This document shows, piece after piece, positions 1 to 9,900 of a DNA stretch of 64,000 nt; within the stretch, counting starts at the first letter, position 1, and each line of letters starts with the position of its first letter. The position numbers and the translations under genes are program-made. A model generated the notes under the pieces. The model made no database searches, was not told where the DNA came from, and saw only the letters and a list, made by a program, of their open reading frames with translations. Source of the stretch: Lachnospiraceae bacterium (GTDB taxonomy: Bacteria; Bacillota; Clostridia; Lachnospirales; Lachnospiraceae); contig SVEH01000001.1 of assembly GCA_015057455.1 (NCBI GenBank), positions 1 to 64,000 on the forward strand, read 5' to 3'.

Positions 1-135
1 AACTATAACTCGTGCGGAGCCTATTGATATGATCCCCAATTTGAGCGATAGCTCAAATTATAAAGAATCTTAAATACCACAACCATGCCCCTGTCGGAAC
101 GACAGGGGCACAAGATACCTACAAATTATAGTTTG
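1..135 (-). repeat. Dispersed intergenic repeat, leader module of the structured-element family (copy 1)
   Basis: Read on the minus strand, this stretch is nearly identical over about 125 bp to 40434-40560 (plus strand); the differences are a few substitutions and one short insertion. It holds two perfect hairpins: GCCCCTGTCG/CGACAGGGGC at 87-109, and AATTTGAGC/GCTCAAATT (loop GATA) near 40-61. A GGCTCCGCAC stretch lies near 10-22. In the other copy this module is followed by a structured core, which here would lie left of the window. It sits just downstream of the minus-strand gene ending at 144. Neither hairpin is followed by a T-run, so this is not a canonical terminator. Confidence 0.8.
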
Positions 136-143
136 TTTAATTA

Positions 144-1220
144 TTATTCATCTAAAATATGTTTTTCAAACTCATAAGCTTTATCTTCGTATTGTAATGT
201 TAACTTACTATTTTTATCTGATAGCTTATATTTAAACTCATATTCTTTATATTCTGTCATGCCTTCCCACAACTCATTAGATGTTATCTCATAATACTCT
301 TCATCTACATTTACTGTAATTTTGTTTTTATCAGGGTCCACAACATATTCTCCTGAAAAACATATTTCTCCAAGTACTTCTCCACTTTTTCCAATAAAAT
401 CATTCGTTTTATCAAGTTTATAGATATACATATTACTATTATAGAATGTTGTCAACATCTTCGCTTGCTTGTTTACGAAATGTTTCTTATGTAACTGCTG
501 TGTAATTGGATCTTTTGCCTTTTCTTCACTTTGTCCTCCTAATTTATAAAAAGTAACCTCAACTCCCTTGTATGACATTTTAAGAGTATTACCATTATTC
601 TTATATTTAAAGGAAGAATTCTTTTTACATTTCCACTCACCTGGCGGATTAAAGCCTCTTTCATCACTCTTAAGTTTCATTTTACCTTTATATATAATAG
701 AATAGTCACCACTCATACATGATACTTGAGAATCTGCCTTATATAAATCGAATGTTCCATTATTTTTAAACTCTAACTCTAAGTTACCTACTTTCTTAAC
801 ATCAGCTTCTTCATAAACATACCATTTTGTTTGAGCTAACTTTAATTTTTCACCATTTTGCATATTAGTATATGCTACTTTAGCTATTATTACTATCACC
901 AAAAATATAGCAACTGTTACAGCAAAAATAATATTCTGTTTTCTTTCCTCAGCTGGATCAATCTTTTCGTCAACATCTAAAACCAAATCGCCTTTTCTTT
1001 TTTGAAGTTCTTTATTAGAGTTTATATCTGTAATATTCTTATAATTAATCTGGTTCCCTTTGTCTTTATTTGTTTTATTTTTATTAACACTATTATTTGA
1101 ACTATTATTTACTAACTGTTCTGAATTATCACCTGACTTTTTAGAGTTATTTTTTCTTCTTCTCTTATATTCTTCCGCATCAGGTTTTTGAAATCCATTA
1201 TTGTTGTAATTTGTTCCCAT
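144..1220 (-). CDS. Single-pass membrane protein of unknown function
   Basis: 358 residues. I start it at the ATG at 1220, because an AAGAGG SD lies six bases upstream; the longer reading adds nine residues and has no SD. The first ~95 residues are a hydrophilic, Asn/Lys/Ser-rich cytoplasmic segment. One membrane helix follows (about 96-117). The remaining ~240 residues are probably extracellular and look like two consecutive beta-rich units: each has an aromatic strand and a phrase of the type 'GTFDLY' or 'SGEYVVD', as in extracytoplasmic stress or lipocalin-like domains. I do not recognise a family. Its neighbours give no functional hint. It is separated by about 100 bases from the large sensor gene upstream and might share its transcript. 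Confidence 0.75.
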   Translation of the reverse strand: MGTNYNNNGFQKPDAEEYKRRRKNNSKKSGDNSEQLVNNSSNNSVNKNKTNKDKGNQINYKNITDINSNKELQKRKGDLVLDVDEKIDPAEERKQNIIFAVTVAIFLVIVIIAKVAYTNMQNGEKLKLAQTKWYVYEEADVKKVGNLELEFKNNGTFDLYKADSQVSCMSGDYSIIYKGKMKLKSDERGFNPPGEWKCKKNSSFKYKNNGNTLKMSYKGVEVTFYKLGGQSEEKAKDPITQQLHKKHFVNKQAKMLTTFYNSNMYIYKLDKTNDFIGKSGEVLGEICFSGEYVVDPDKNKITVNVDEEYYEITSNELWEGMTEYKEYEFKYKLSDKNSKLTLQYEDKAYEFEKHILDE

Positions 1221-1319
1221 TGAAAACCTCTTTTCTTTATGCCACATTTGCTAGAATATGTAGTTTACACCAATTAGTATTACTCATAATCTAGTTTACA
1301 AAGTCAAATGTAACAATAA

Positions 1320-4300
1320 TTAGTTTTTAAAATATTCTGCTATATATAACAATACTTTTTTCCATTCATCAAATATTGTTTTTACATTATCTGCAACAGC
1401 TTTCATATCTCCAATGTTATAATTCTTTTGTTGTTCACATAACATATTATATAGATTATTTGCACCGATATTTAACGCACTAGTTGTTATTTTAGTAATT
1501 TCAATATAATATTCTTCAAATTTCTTTTGATTCCATAATCCAATAATGTTACGAACATTTTTATGAGAATAATTATAGAATTCTTTTAATACCTTCTCAT
1601 ATTCATTTACATCTTTTGAACAATTTTCATATCCATCATCAACATTTATTGCATCTTCTTGTAAATAAATATACATCTTATCTTTCTTAGCTTTTGTTGC
1701 TTCATCTTCCTCAACTTCATTTTCAGTTTCATTATCTACATATAAAGTGTTAAGTCTCATTGAATTAATAGTATCTGCTTGGAAATAAGGACTCTGAGTA
1801 TTATTCTCTTCTTTACTTTCATCTACTTTGGAATCTTTTACCGCTTCATCCTTGCCCCTTATTTTACTAGCACTAATCATCTCAATGTACTTTTTATTCA
1901 TTTCATCCATACTTATAGAGTCTAAACTTTTTTCTTTCTCTTCCATAATACTTTCTGGATTACTTTCTTCAACATTTATTTCATTTGCCAAAGAATCGTT
2001 GTCTGAAGTAGATTGTGTTTGGAAATCATCTTGAATGTCCAAACCTTGGTCCATGTCCGACTGCATCTGTATATCATTCTGTTCTTGTATACTCATTTGA
2101 GTTTGCATATCCATCTGTGATTGCACATCCATTTGTCCTTGCATATCCATTTGATTCTGCATATCCATCTGTGATTGCATATCCATTTGCCCTTGCATTT
2201 GCATCTGAGCTTGTGCATCCATTTGTGCTTGCATCTGCATCTGAGCCTGTGCGTCCATTTGCCCTTGCATCTGCATCTGTCTCTGTGCTTCCATTTGTGC
2301 TTGCATCTGCATCTGAGCCTGTGCGTCCATTTGCCCTTGCATCTGCATCTGTCTCTGTCTCTGTGCTTCCATTTGTGCTTGCATCTGCATCTGTCTCTGT
2401 GCTTCCATTTGCCCTTGCATCTGCATCTGTCTCTGTGCTTCCATTTGTGCTTGCATCTGTCTTTGTGTATCAACCTGATTTGGCATTTGTTGCTGTGATA
2501 CACTATTCATATATGAATTATCTTGTTTAACTGGAGTTTCACCCATATCGCTAAGTGATAATCCACTATTATCATTTCCCATGTCACTCAATGTTAATCC
2601 ATTATCATTTCCCATATCACTAAGTGATAATCCATCATCACTTGAAGCTGGTGTTGTAGCCTCAACTCCTGACCAAAATGAATTATTTAATTCTTGATCT
2701 TGAACCTTTTCTTTCTTTTCTCTTTGTTGTCTTATAAAATCTTCATCTGTATTAAATAATGCAACTACAGGAATTTTAAGAGTATACTCTGTCCCAACAT
2801 TTCTAGTACTCTTAATGTCAAATTTACCATTAAGGTTATTAACAACCATTTTTATCATTTCAAATCCTAAACCTGTTTCTGCAACATTCAATTTTTTCTT
2901 CTTTGAATTAATCTTTTCTTGAAGTTCAGCAACTTCATCATCTTCCATACCTGCACTAGAATCCTTAACATTAATATTAAACTTTGTTTTATCTGCAAAT
3001 ATCTCATCACAACTTACAACAACATCAACCCCACCTTGTTTTGTCTTACCAATACTTAAGTTTAACAAGTTAACAATAGCTGCTGTTATTTGTTTTCTAT
3101 CACCATAAAACTTTAATCTCTCATCTGATTCTATATTTACATTTAAATATATATTGCACTTCTTTGCATTACAACTTACAATACTTTGTACTTCTTCCAT
3201 TAATTCATATGCTGTATATTCACCTTTTTCATTTTGAAAATCCTTCTTAAACATACCAGAATATGTGGTTACACTATCTAATATAAACTCAATTGTTTTT
3301 GTGACATCTGTTATATTATTAGCTTTTGAAATAAACTTTTCATTTGTTGATTCAAAAACAATATATTTTGTATTCTCACCAATAAGTGCCAACTGAGTTT
3401 TTACTTCATCTGCAATTCTTTCCAATAATGTGCATTTACTATCTACAACACCATTAATCTTATCTGTAGCCACAAATGCCTGCAAGAAACCTAATGCAAC
3501 TACGACTGACATTAAAATTGTTAATATTATGCTTTTATAATACCATCCCTTTACACCTTCAAGAGCTTCCTCATTAGGTAATATTGAAACAAATGCATAA
3601 TCACTTACTATATCTTCAACAGTAACATAATATTCATTCTTATTTACTTTTGCAGCAACTGTATTTCCTTTAGCTCTTGAGTAAATACTATTGTCTGCTT
3701 TTAAAACCTTATCCTCTGTAAATCCATCCTTCCCAATTAATAATGTATCCTTTGCTAATACAATTTTCCCCTCTGAATTCATTACATATCCATTGCCTTT
3801 TGTTCCTAAAAATACATTTGCAGAAATATCCTCCGCACTATAACACATTGCTACAACCATATCGTTAGACATGATTTTTTCAGAGACAACTATATAGTTC
3901 TCTCCTAAATCTTCATCATAAAAATAAGATATTTTTGTGTCATAATACTCCTCTATTTCTCCAACCCAAGATAAATCATTAATATTAAAGGTATCATCAA
4001 TACCTTGATTTTCATAATTATAATATTCAGATTCTTTGGAATATAATAAGATATTCTTTAATTCAAATACAGAATTTCTTTCTTTTACTTCATCAAAAAC
4101 ATCTCCCATAACAACATAAGTTGTACTAGTAGCCTTTTCCACTAATGTTTTCTCAAATAAAAGAATGTTTTTAGATGCCTCATTTATCATTTCATTTACC
4201 ATATTCTTAGTATTTTTTGTTTGTGTATTTATATTTGATTCTAAGTCTTTTTGAACGTCCTTTTTAAACATAGTTTCCCCTATAAATACAAACAATACAA

Positions 4301-4364
4301 GAATTATATATATAATCATAAATAAGACTATGCTATTAAAATGTTTTCTCGCTTTTGAAAACAT
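1320..4364 (-). CDS. Cache-type membrane sensor with histidine-kinase-like ATPase domain, Met/Gln repeat tract and degenerate HPt-like tail
   Basis: 1014 residues, SD GGAGGG before the ATG. Order: membrane helix ~11-31; extracellular Cache-like region to ~275; helix ~276-298; HATPase region ~400-535 with an N-box-like NLLNLSIGKT (~435) and GLGFEMIK (~497). Three repeats of the type GLSLSDMG follow at ~575-606, then a low-complexity tract at ~628-758 made of 12-residue units (QMQMQAQMEAQR-like), an acidic linker, and a C-terminal HPt-like four-helix segment (~925-1014). No phospho-accepting H-box is visible before the ATPase domain. In the HPt-like part the position normally held by His is Thr957 (EITKITTSALNIGA). 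The protein therefore looks like a signalling scaffold or pseudokinase (inference). No response regulator is adjacent. Confidence 0.7.
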   Translation of the reverse strand: MFSKARKHFNSIVLFMIIYIILVLFVFIGETMFKKDVQKDLESNINTQTKNTKNMVNEMINEASKNILLFEKTLVEKATSTTYVVMGDVFDEVKERNSVFELKNILLYSKESEYYNYENQGIDDTFNINDLSWVGEIEEYYDTKISYFYDEDLGENYIVVSEKIMSNDMVVAMCYSAEDISANVFLGTKGNGYVMNSEGKIVLAKDTLLIGKDGFTEDKVLKADNSIYSRAKGNTVAAKVNKNEYYVTVEDIVSDYAFVSILPNEEALEGVKGWYYKSIILTILMSVVVALGFLQAFVATDKINGVVDSKCTLLERIADEVKTQLALIGENTKYIVFESTNEKFISKANNITDVTKTIEFILDSVTTYSGMFKKDFQNEKGEYTAYELMEEVQSIVSCNAKKCNIYLNVNIESDERLKFYGDRKQITAAIVNLLNLSIGKTKQGGVDVVVSCDEIFADKTKFNINVKDSSAGMEDDEVAELQEKINSKKKKLNVAETGLGFEMIKMVVNNLNGKFDIKSTRNVGTEYTLKIPVVALFNTDEDFIRQQREKKEKVQDQELNNSFWSGVEATTPASSDDGLSLSDMGNDNGLTLSDMGNDNSGLSLSDMGETPVKQDNSYMNSVSQQQMPNQVDTQRQMQAQMEAQRQMQMQGQMEAQRQMQMQAQMEAQRQRQMQMQGQMDAQAQMQMQAQMEAQRQMQMQGQMDAQAQMQMQAQMDAQAQMQMQGQMDMQSQMDMQNQMDMQGQMDVQSQMDMQTQMSIQEQNDIQMQSDMDQGLDIQDDFQTQSTSDNDSLANEINVEESNPESIMEEKEKSLDSISMDEMNKKYIEMISASKIRGKDEAVKDSKVDESKEENNTQSPYFQADTINSMRLNTLYVDNETENEVEEDEATKAKKDKMYIYLQEDAINVDDGYENCSKDVNEYEKVLKEFYNYSHKNVRNIIGLWNQKKFEEYYIEITKITTSALNIGANNLYNMLCEQQKNYNIGDMKAVADNVKTIFDEWKKVLLYIAEYFKN
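2090..2480 (-). repeat. In-frame 36-bp tandem repeat inside the sensor gene
   Basis: The DNA here is built of variants of a 36-base unit (12 codons, Gln/Met/Ala/Glu/Arg). Units alternate between two versions of the middle part (AGCCTGTGCG or TCTCTGTGCT on the plus strand). One unit carries an extra Arg-Gln, and the 5' end on the plus strand decays to shorter Met-Asp-Met-Gln units. Gain or loss of whole units keeps the reading frame, so length polymorphism between strains is expected. Confidence 0.85.
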
Positions 4365-4532
4365 ACATATCCCTCCACTTATTACAATTATCCATACTAC
4401 ATACTAAAATTATACCATAAATAGCATTTTTTTTCCATTATTTACTAATTTTTAAGTCTTATTTCCTAGTTGAAAATTCTCTAATTTATATATTATAAAC
4501 TTCGTACAGAATTATACTTAAATAAAATAAGA

Positions 4533-4565
4533 AAAAAGACCCATGTTTTAAACATAAGTCTTTTC
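4533..4565 (-). terminator. Intrinsic terminator after the foldase-like lipoprotein gene
   Basis: The stem AAAGAC (4535-4540) pairs with GTCTTT (4558-4563) and extends inward through ATGTTT/AAACAT. Read on the minus strand it ends in a T-run just downstream of the stop at 4577. Confidence 0.75.
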
Positions 4566-4576
4566 TCTCATTTTAT

Positions 4577-5788
4577 TTATTGTTCTTCTGAATTCTTATC
4601 TACCAAAATTCCTGATGCTTTTAGGAACTCATCTTGAATAATTGTTATATTACCAAGTTTCACACTTTCCCAAACTTTTTTATTAACAGTAATTTTGTAT
4701 TCATCTGTTTCTTTTAATTCTTTAATCTTATCTGCAAATTTATCTTCTTCTAATTGAGCAACTCCACTCTCTACAGCTGCATCATAAGCTTCTTTTGACT
4801 TATTATTATTCATAATACCAATGCAATACTTACCATCATATTCAAATACATTCGTAAACTTGCCATTCTTAAGCTTCTTTGTCTTCTCAATATATGCATC
4901 TGCTTCTGTTGCTTGTGAAGCTTCAGCATCTTTATCCTCAGACTTCTTGTCTTTATCTTCTTTCTTATCTTCAGCATCTGCTGGATACGCTTCATCTTGT
5001 TGATAATTCTTCTCTTCAACAACTATATCTGGATATTTTTCTTTTATCGCGTCTGGTTTCTCACCTTTTTTCAATAACTTATAAGCCTTCTCTAATGTCT
5101 TCTTAGCTTCTTTTTTCTCTTTATCTGAAAGCTCTATTGGATTACCCTCTTCATCAGTACCACTTAATGAAATATACATATTAGTTGTCTTGTATTGTCT
5201 ATATACATTACCATAATCATAATCTTTTTCAACATCAGCTTTCTTAACTTTAAATGTCTTAATCATATCTGCTTTATACTTATCATATACATATTGCATC
5301 TTCTGTAATTCTACAAATGAATCTTCTGTAAAGCCAGTTTTCTTGATTACATTCTTTGAAAATGTTTTTACTAATTCCTTAGAGTTCTTCTCTAATTTTT
5401 TAAGATCTTCTTTTGATATTTCATACTTAGCATCTTTATTCTTAGCTGCTTCTTTATATACAATAAACTTTTCTTCAAATTCTTCTAATACATCATCTCT
5501 TAATGAAACTGAATTCTTCTCTCCATCAGCATCTTTCTCATCCCATATATTATATTCTGCATTATATTGCATATACATCTGATTGTAATACTCTGTTGTA
5601 ACCTCTGTCTTAGCTATAAATGGCTTTATTCTATCCATATAAACTTTTTCTTTTCCTATTGTTACTACTAATGATGTATCATCATTCTTAGCACTTGTAT
5701 AACGGTTACCGCATCCTGTCATACTTAATACACTTAATGCCATTGAACAAATTAATATACCTGCTACTTTTCTATGTTGCTTTCTCAA
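4577..5788 (-). CDS. PrsA/SurA-like foldase lipoprotein
   Basis: About 403 residues from a TTG start at 5788, which has a strong GGAGG SD eight bases upstream. Upstream in-frame ATGs exist (to 5821), but the TTG start gives a textbook lipoprotein signal: basic n-region RKQHRK, hydrophobic core, lipobox MTGC. The mature protein is highly charged and helical. A SurA-N-like region precedes a weak parvulin-like segment (~200-330), which is interrupted by a Lys/Glu/Asp-rich insertion near the middle. Known family role: extracytoplasmic folding of secreted proteins, anchored to the outer face of the membrane. Parvulin catalytic residues cannot be made out with confidence, so it may be a chaperone without isomerase activity. 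Confidence 0.65.
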   Translation of the reverse strand: MRKQHRKVAGILICSMALSVLSMTGCGNRYTSAKNDDTSLVVTIGKEKVYMDRIKPFIAKTEVTTEYYNQMYMQYNAEYNIWDEKDADGEKNSVSLRDDVLEEFEEKFIVYKEAAKNKDAKYEISKEDLKKLEKNSKELVKTFSKNVIKKTGFTEDSFVELQKMQYVYDKYKADMIKTFKVKKADVEKDYDYGNVYRQYKTTNMYISLSGTDEEGNPIELSDKEKKEAKKTLEKAYKLLKKGEKPDAIKEKYPDIVVEEKNYQQDEAYPADAEDKKEDKDKKSEDKDAEASQATEADAYIEKTKKLKNGKFTNVFEYDGKYCIGIMNNNKSKEAYDAAVESGVAQLEEDKFADKIKELKETDEYKITVNKKVWESVKLGNITIIQDEFLKASGILVDKNSEEQ

Positions 5789-5914
5789 AACTATATCCTC
5801 CATCCTGTTGTCTATTAACATATTAAAACTTTATCTTATGTAAAATTCTATACATAATTATTTTAATATATTTACTAGCCTTTTATTGTTTTTTACAAAA
5901 TATACTAATATAAC

Positions 5915-5955
5915 AATAAAGATTGCAGGAAATAACAATTCCCACAATCTTTATT
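5915..5955 (-). terminator. Terminator downstream of the LysR gene
   Basis: AATAAAGATTG (5915-5925) pairs with CAATCTTTATT (5945-5955), with an additional GGAA/TTCC inside. It lies 60 bases beyond the stop of the minus-strand LysR gene. Confidence 0.7.
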
Positions 5956-6016
5956 ATAAATTTTATACAAGTAAAAATCAAGCATAAACTGCAATATTTT
6001 GGAATATTTTGTTAAT

Positions 6017-6913
6017 TTACACTAACTGATGAATATTTAATACATCTATGAACTTATTTACCACATCCATATTCTCGCCTTCATCTTTTGTAGCTACTAC
6101 AATCTTCCTAGTAGGTACATTATCCATAATATCAACTTTTATCATATTTTCATCATCTTCAACATGATTCAAGCAGAATTCTGGAACAAAAGCTATTCCC
6201 ATTCCTACTTTTGCAAGATCTATTAATAATTCATTACTATTTAACTCCATATCTGGAACTAAATCCACAGAATTTTTTAACAAATGTGAATGTAAAAATT
6301 CATTTGAACTATCTTCTTTATTCATCATTAAAATTGGATATTCTACTAATTCTTCCATTTTTAGGACTCTATCTTCCAATGGGAAAAATTCTTTATTCGC
6401 AACAAATACATCTTGGAATGTTTTTAAAGTAATAACATTATGATTACTAAAAGATGCTCCAACTGTTGAAGCAAATGCTACATCTACTTTATCTTCCTCT
6501 AATAACTTTGCACCTGTATTTGCGTCGCAACTAAAAATTTTAATGTGTGCATCTTTATTATTTTTATGAAATTCATTTATATATGGTAACAAAACATTTT
6601 TTGAAATGGAATTGCTCGCAGCTATTCTTAATTGTACCTTCTTCTCATTTTCAGCTTCACATAACTGATTTTCTCCCCTTGTAAGAAGATTAATAGCTGA
6701 TTCAACATGTTTAAATAGTATTTCTCCTTCTCTTGTTAAACTTACCTTCTTCGTACTTCTAATAAATAATACTGTGTCCAATCTTTTTTCTAAAACTTTT
6801 ATAGATTGACTTACCGCTGACTGTGAAATAAATAAACATTTTGATGCTTCTGAAAAACTAAGTGTTTTTCCAACATAATAGAATACTTTGTACAACTCAT
6901 AATTAATATCCAT
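6017..6913 (-). CDS. LysR-family transcriptional regulator
   Basis: 298 residues from the ATG at 6913, eight bases after a GAGG SD; the upstream GTG at 6922 overlaps that SD and is less likely. The N-terminal winged helix-turn-helix has the family pattern (LSFSEASKCLFISQSAVSQSIKVLEKRL, about 17-44), then a linker helix and a two-lobed periplasmic-binding-like effector domain (about 90-295). The family acts as a tetrameric DNA-binding regulator responding to a small molecule. The effector and target are not predictable from sequence. It ends the same minus-strand stretch as the GGDEF/EAL gene, with only about 20 bases between them, so co-transcription is likely. Confidence 0.9.
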   Translation of the reverse strand: MDINYELYKVFYYVGKTLSFSEASKCLFISQSAVSQSIKVLEKRLDTVLFIRSTKKVSLTREGEILFKHVESAINLLTRGENQLCEAENEKKVQLRIAASNSISKNVLLPYINEFHKNNKDAHIKIFSCDANTGAKLLEEDKVDVAFASTVGASFSNHNVITLKTFQDVFVANKEFFPLEDRVLKMEELVEYPILMMNKEDSSNEFLHSHLLKNSVDLVPDMELNSNELLIDLAKVGMGIAFVPEFCLNHVEDDENMIKVDIMDNVPTRKIVVATKDEGENMDVVNKFIDVLNIHQLV

Positions 6914-6933
6914 AATTTTCACCTCATTAATAT

Positions 6934-9900
6934 TTAATATACTCCGAACGACATATCATCATTTAACATTTTCTCAAATTCTCTTAATGGTACTGGCTTA
7001 GAATATAAAAATCCTTGTGCCATATCACATTGTATACCTTTTAAAAACTGAGACTGTTCTGTAGTTTCAACTCCCTCTGATAAAACTTTAATATCTAGTT
7101 TTCTCGCCATTTCAACAATGCTTGTAAGTATAATCTGTTCTTCTTTTTGTAACTTATCTTTACCAAAGAAAGCTTTATCCAATTTCAACACATCACTTGT
7201 TACATCTTTTAAAATATTCAAAGATGAGTAACCTGAGCCAAAATCATCAATTGAAAGTACAAAACCTAACTTCTTTAACTCAGCCATTGTAGTTATTGCT
7301 GCTTCAGTATTGTTTAAGAAAATATTTTCTGTTAGTTCTAACTCTATTAACTCATGTGGAATTTTATATTTATCCACCAAGCTTACAAAGTCATTAATAA
7401 ATTTATCTTTATCAGCAAGATGTATTCTTGATACATTAACTGAAACTGGAACTATTTTAAATTCTGAATCTAGCCATCTTCTCATTGTCTTACAAACTTC
7501 TTCATAAACAAAGAAATCAAGATTTATAACAAAACCATTTTTTTCAAATAGCGGAATAAACTTATCAGGGCTTATAATCTTATCATTTGGTTTTTTCCAT
7601 CTAACCAATGCTTCAGCACCTGCTATACTACCATCTGCAATATTTACTTTTGGTTGATAGTAAACTTTAAATTCACTATGGGTAAGAGCGTGTTCCATAG
7701 AATTTAAAATTTCAAATTCCATCTGTATCATCTTTTTCATTTCTTCATCAAAGAAATGTATAGTTTTGTTTGTTTCCTTTGCATACTTTCTAGCCAATCC
7801 CGAATTATCAATAGGCCCCATTATATCACCATAATTATCTTCTATTACACATACACCTATACTAAATCCAAGATTTATTCCTACATATTTTTTGCGCAAT
7901 CTTGCTAGAAAATCCTCTTCCATTTGTTGTAATAATATCTCTGTTGTATCGTTATCTATATATTCTTGCAATAATAGAAAATTATCAGAAAAACTTCTAC
8001 AACCATCTATTATGCCATATTGATTTTTCTGAATCATCCTAGCAAAATCTTTAATAACCTTATCTCCTTTATCATATCCAAATGTATCATTTACATATTT
8101 GAATCGGATAAAATCAACATTTACAATCATATATTTTTTATCAGGGTTATTTTTTATAATCTTCTTTACTGATGCCTTAAAATTATTCTTTAATGGTAAT
8201 CCTGTTAAAGTATCATAATTCTTCATTTCATTTATCTTATTTTCTTTAATAACCGCATCTCTTAATTGTATTAAATAGTTAGTTAGAATTTTGGATACGG
8301 CTCTCAATGCATTACAATGATTTGTATCCCAGCATCTCTTTTCTGACATATCCATAATTGATATAACTGCTACTAATTCATCTTCATCCATTAATGCACC
8401 TTGCATGAATGATTTTATACCATATTTTTCTATAAGCCATCGTGCTTGTGATGTATCCAATACTGTGTCTGTATCATCCACTGTAAATATACGATTATCA
8501 AATAATGAAATATACGAATCTTTTAATGTTTTATCCATTCTTATAGATAAAACTTCATCATCATGTTCTATACCGTTATAACTCCAATTATGTGTTATAA
8601 CAAATCTCTTATTATATAACTGAGCTATATTAACATTAGTTGCATCAAACTTACGACCTATAGCATCAAGAATTTTTCTTATTCCTTCTTTAATGTCCTT
8701 TGTTTTTGATATTATTCCAAGTACCTCTGTTGTTAACTCTTTTTCTAAATCAGCTTTTGTATCATAATTTTTTATAGACTCGCTATATACATTATATAAT
8801 TTGCTGTTTTTAGATTTGCTCATATTCTTTTTATCATATATTTCATATCTATTTTTTCCATACATTTTAGCATAGTGTAATGCACTATCTGTATTTTTAA
8901 ACAACTCTTGATATATTCTTGAATTATTTTGAGAGGTTAATGCGATACCTATACTACATGTCATTTCAAAACTACTAACTTCACCTAATGTAATACCGCT
9001 AATCAATTCTTGTATACGTTTAACACATGCAATAACATGCTCACTGCCCTCAACATTCTTTAAAAATATTAAAAACTTATCTCCACCTATTCTAGCTATA
9101 ATATCATCAGAACGAACAACCTTTTTTATCTCGGTAGCTACATTAATTAATACCGCATCACCAAACACAGTTCCAACCTTTTCATTTATTATATGGAAAT
9201 TATCAATATCTAAAATTACCATTGCACTTACATCTTGTTTATTTGAATTTCTAATATAATCTGCAATTAGACCTTTTACATAATCACCATTATATAATTT
9301 TGTTAATGTATCTCGTTTTTCTAAATCTTCTAAATACTGTGTATTCTGTTTTCTATCATTTATATTTTTTATCCATCCTATAATCTTCTTATTTGTGTAA
9401 TCATCATTCTTCAATGCAACTGCTTTTACTGAACACCATATATACGATCCATCTATAGAATGAATTCTAATTTCTTCTGTTGCTGTGTCATCTAACCATG
9501 ACATTTTGATTAATTTATCTTTATCTGATTCATGAATAAATCCACTATTATGTACTAACTCTGAAAACTTATATGTTTTTTTCTCCTCTAGCGTTCCATT
9601 TTCACTAACCATATTTAATATAATTATATTTGTCTCTATATCATACTCAAACATTATATCCGCTTCATTATTAAGTAAATGTCTAAATGTTGCATTTTCA
9701 TTTAGAATATTTTTCTGTGCATGTTTTTCTATATCTATTCCCATTACATACATAAATATAGCTTTATTGTTATCTTCTGCTATCTTACTACAACTTATTA
9801 AAACCCACTTTTCTTCTCCATTATAAGTGTGTATTTTTTGTTCTTCATTCTCAATCTCCATGCTATCGTCAGCTAAAAATTTCTCTATTTTCTTCACAAA

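Noticed and set aside
87-109. Hairpin at 87-109 as a classical terminator of the first gene
   Set aside because: The stem is strong, but no T-run follows on the minus strand and the hairpin belongs to a dispersed repeat, so termination is not demonstrated.
2015-2530. Long open frames on the plus strand (and another minus frame) across the Met/Gln repeat tract
   Set aside because: They are produced by the 36-base repeat, which lacks stops in several frames. Products are simple repeats of Leu/His or Ser/Ala/Phe, have no SD, and overlap a convincing gene.
8980-9140. Active diguanylate cyclase in the large PAS/GGDEF/EAL protein
   Set aside because: The first signature is GGDKF and the second domain has no GGDEF-type motif, while the EAL domain is intact; phosphodiesterase activity is the better inference.
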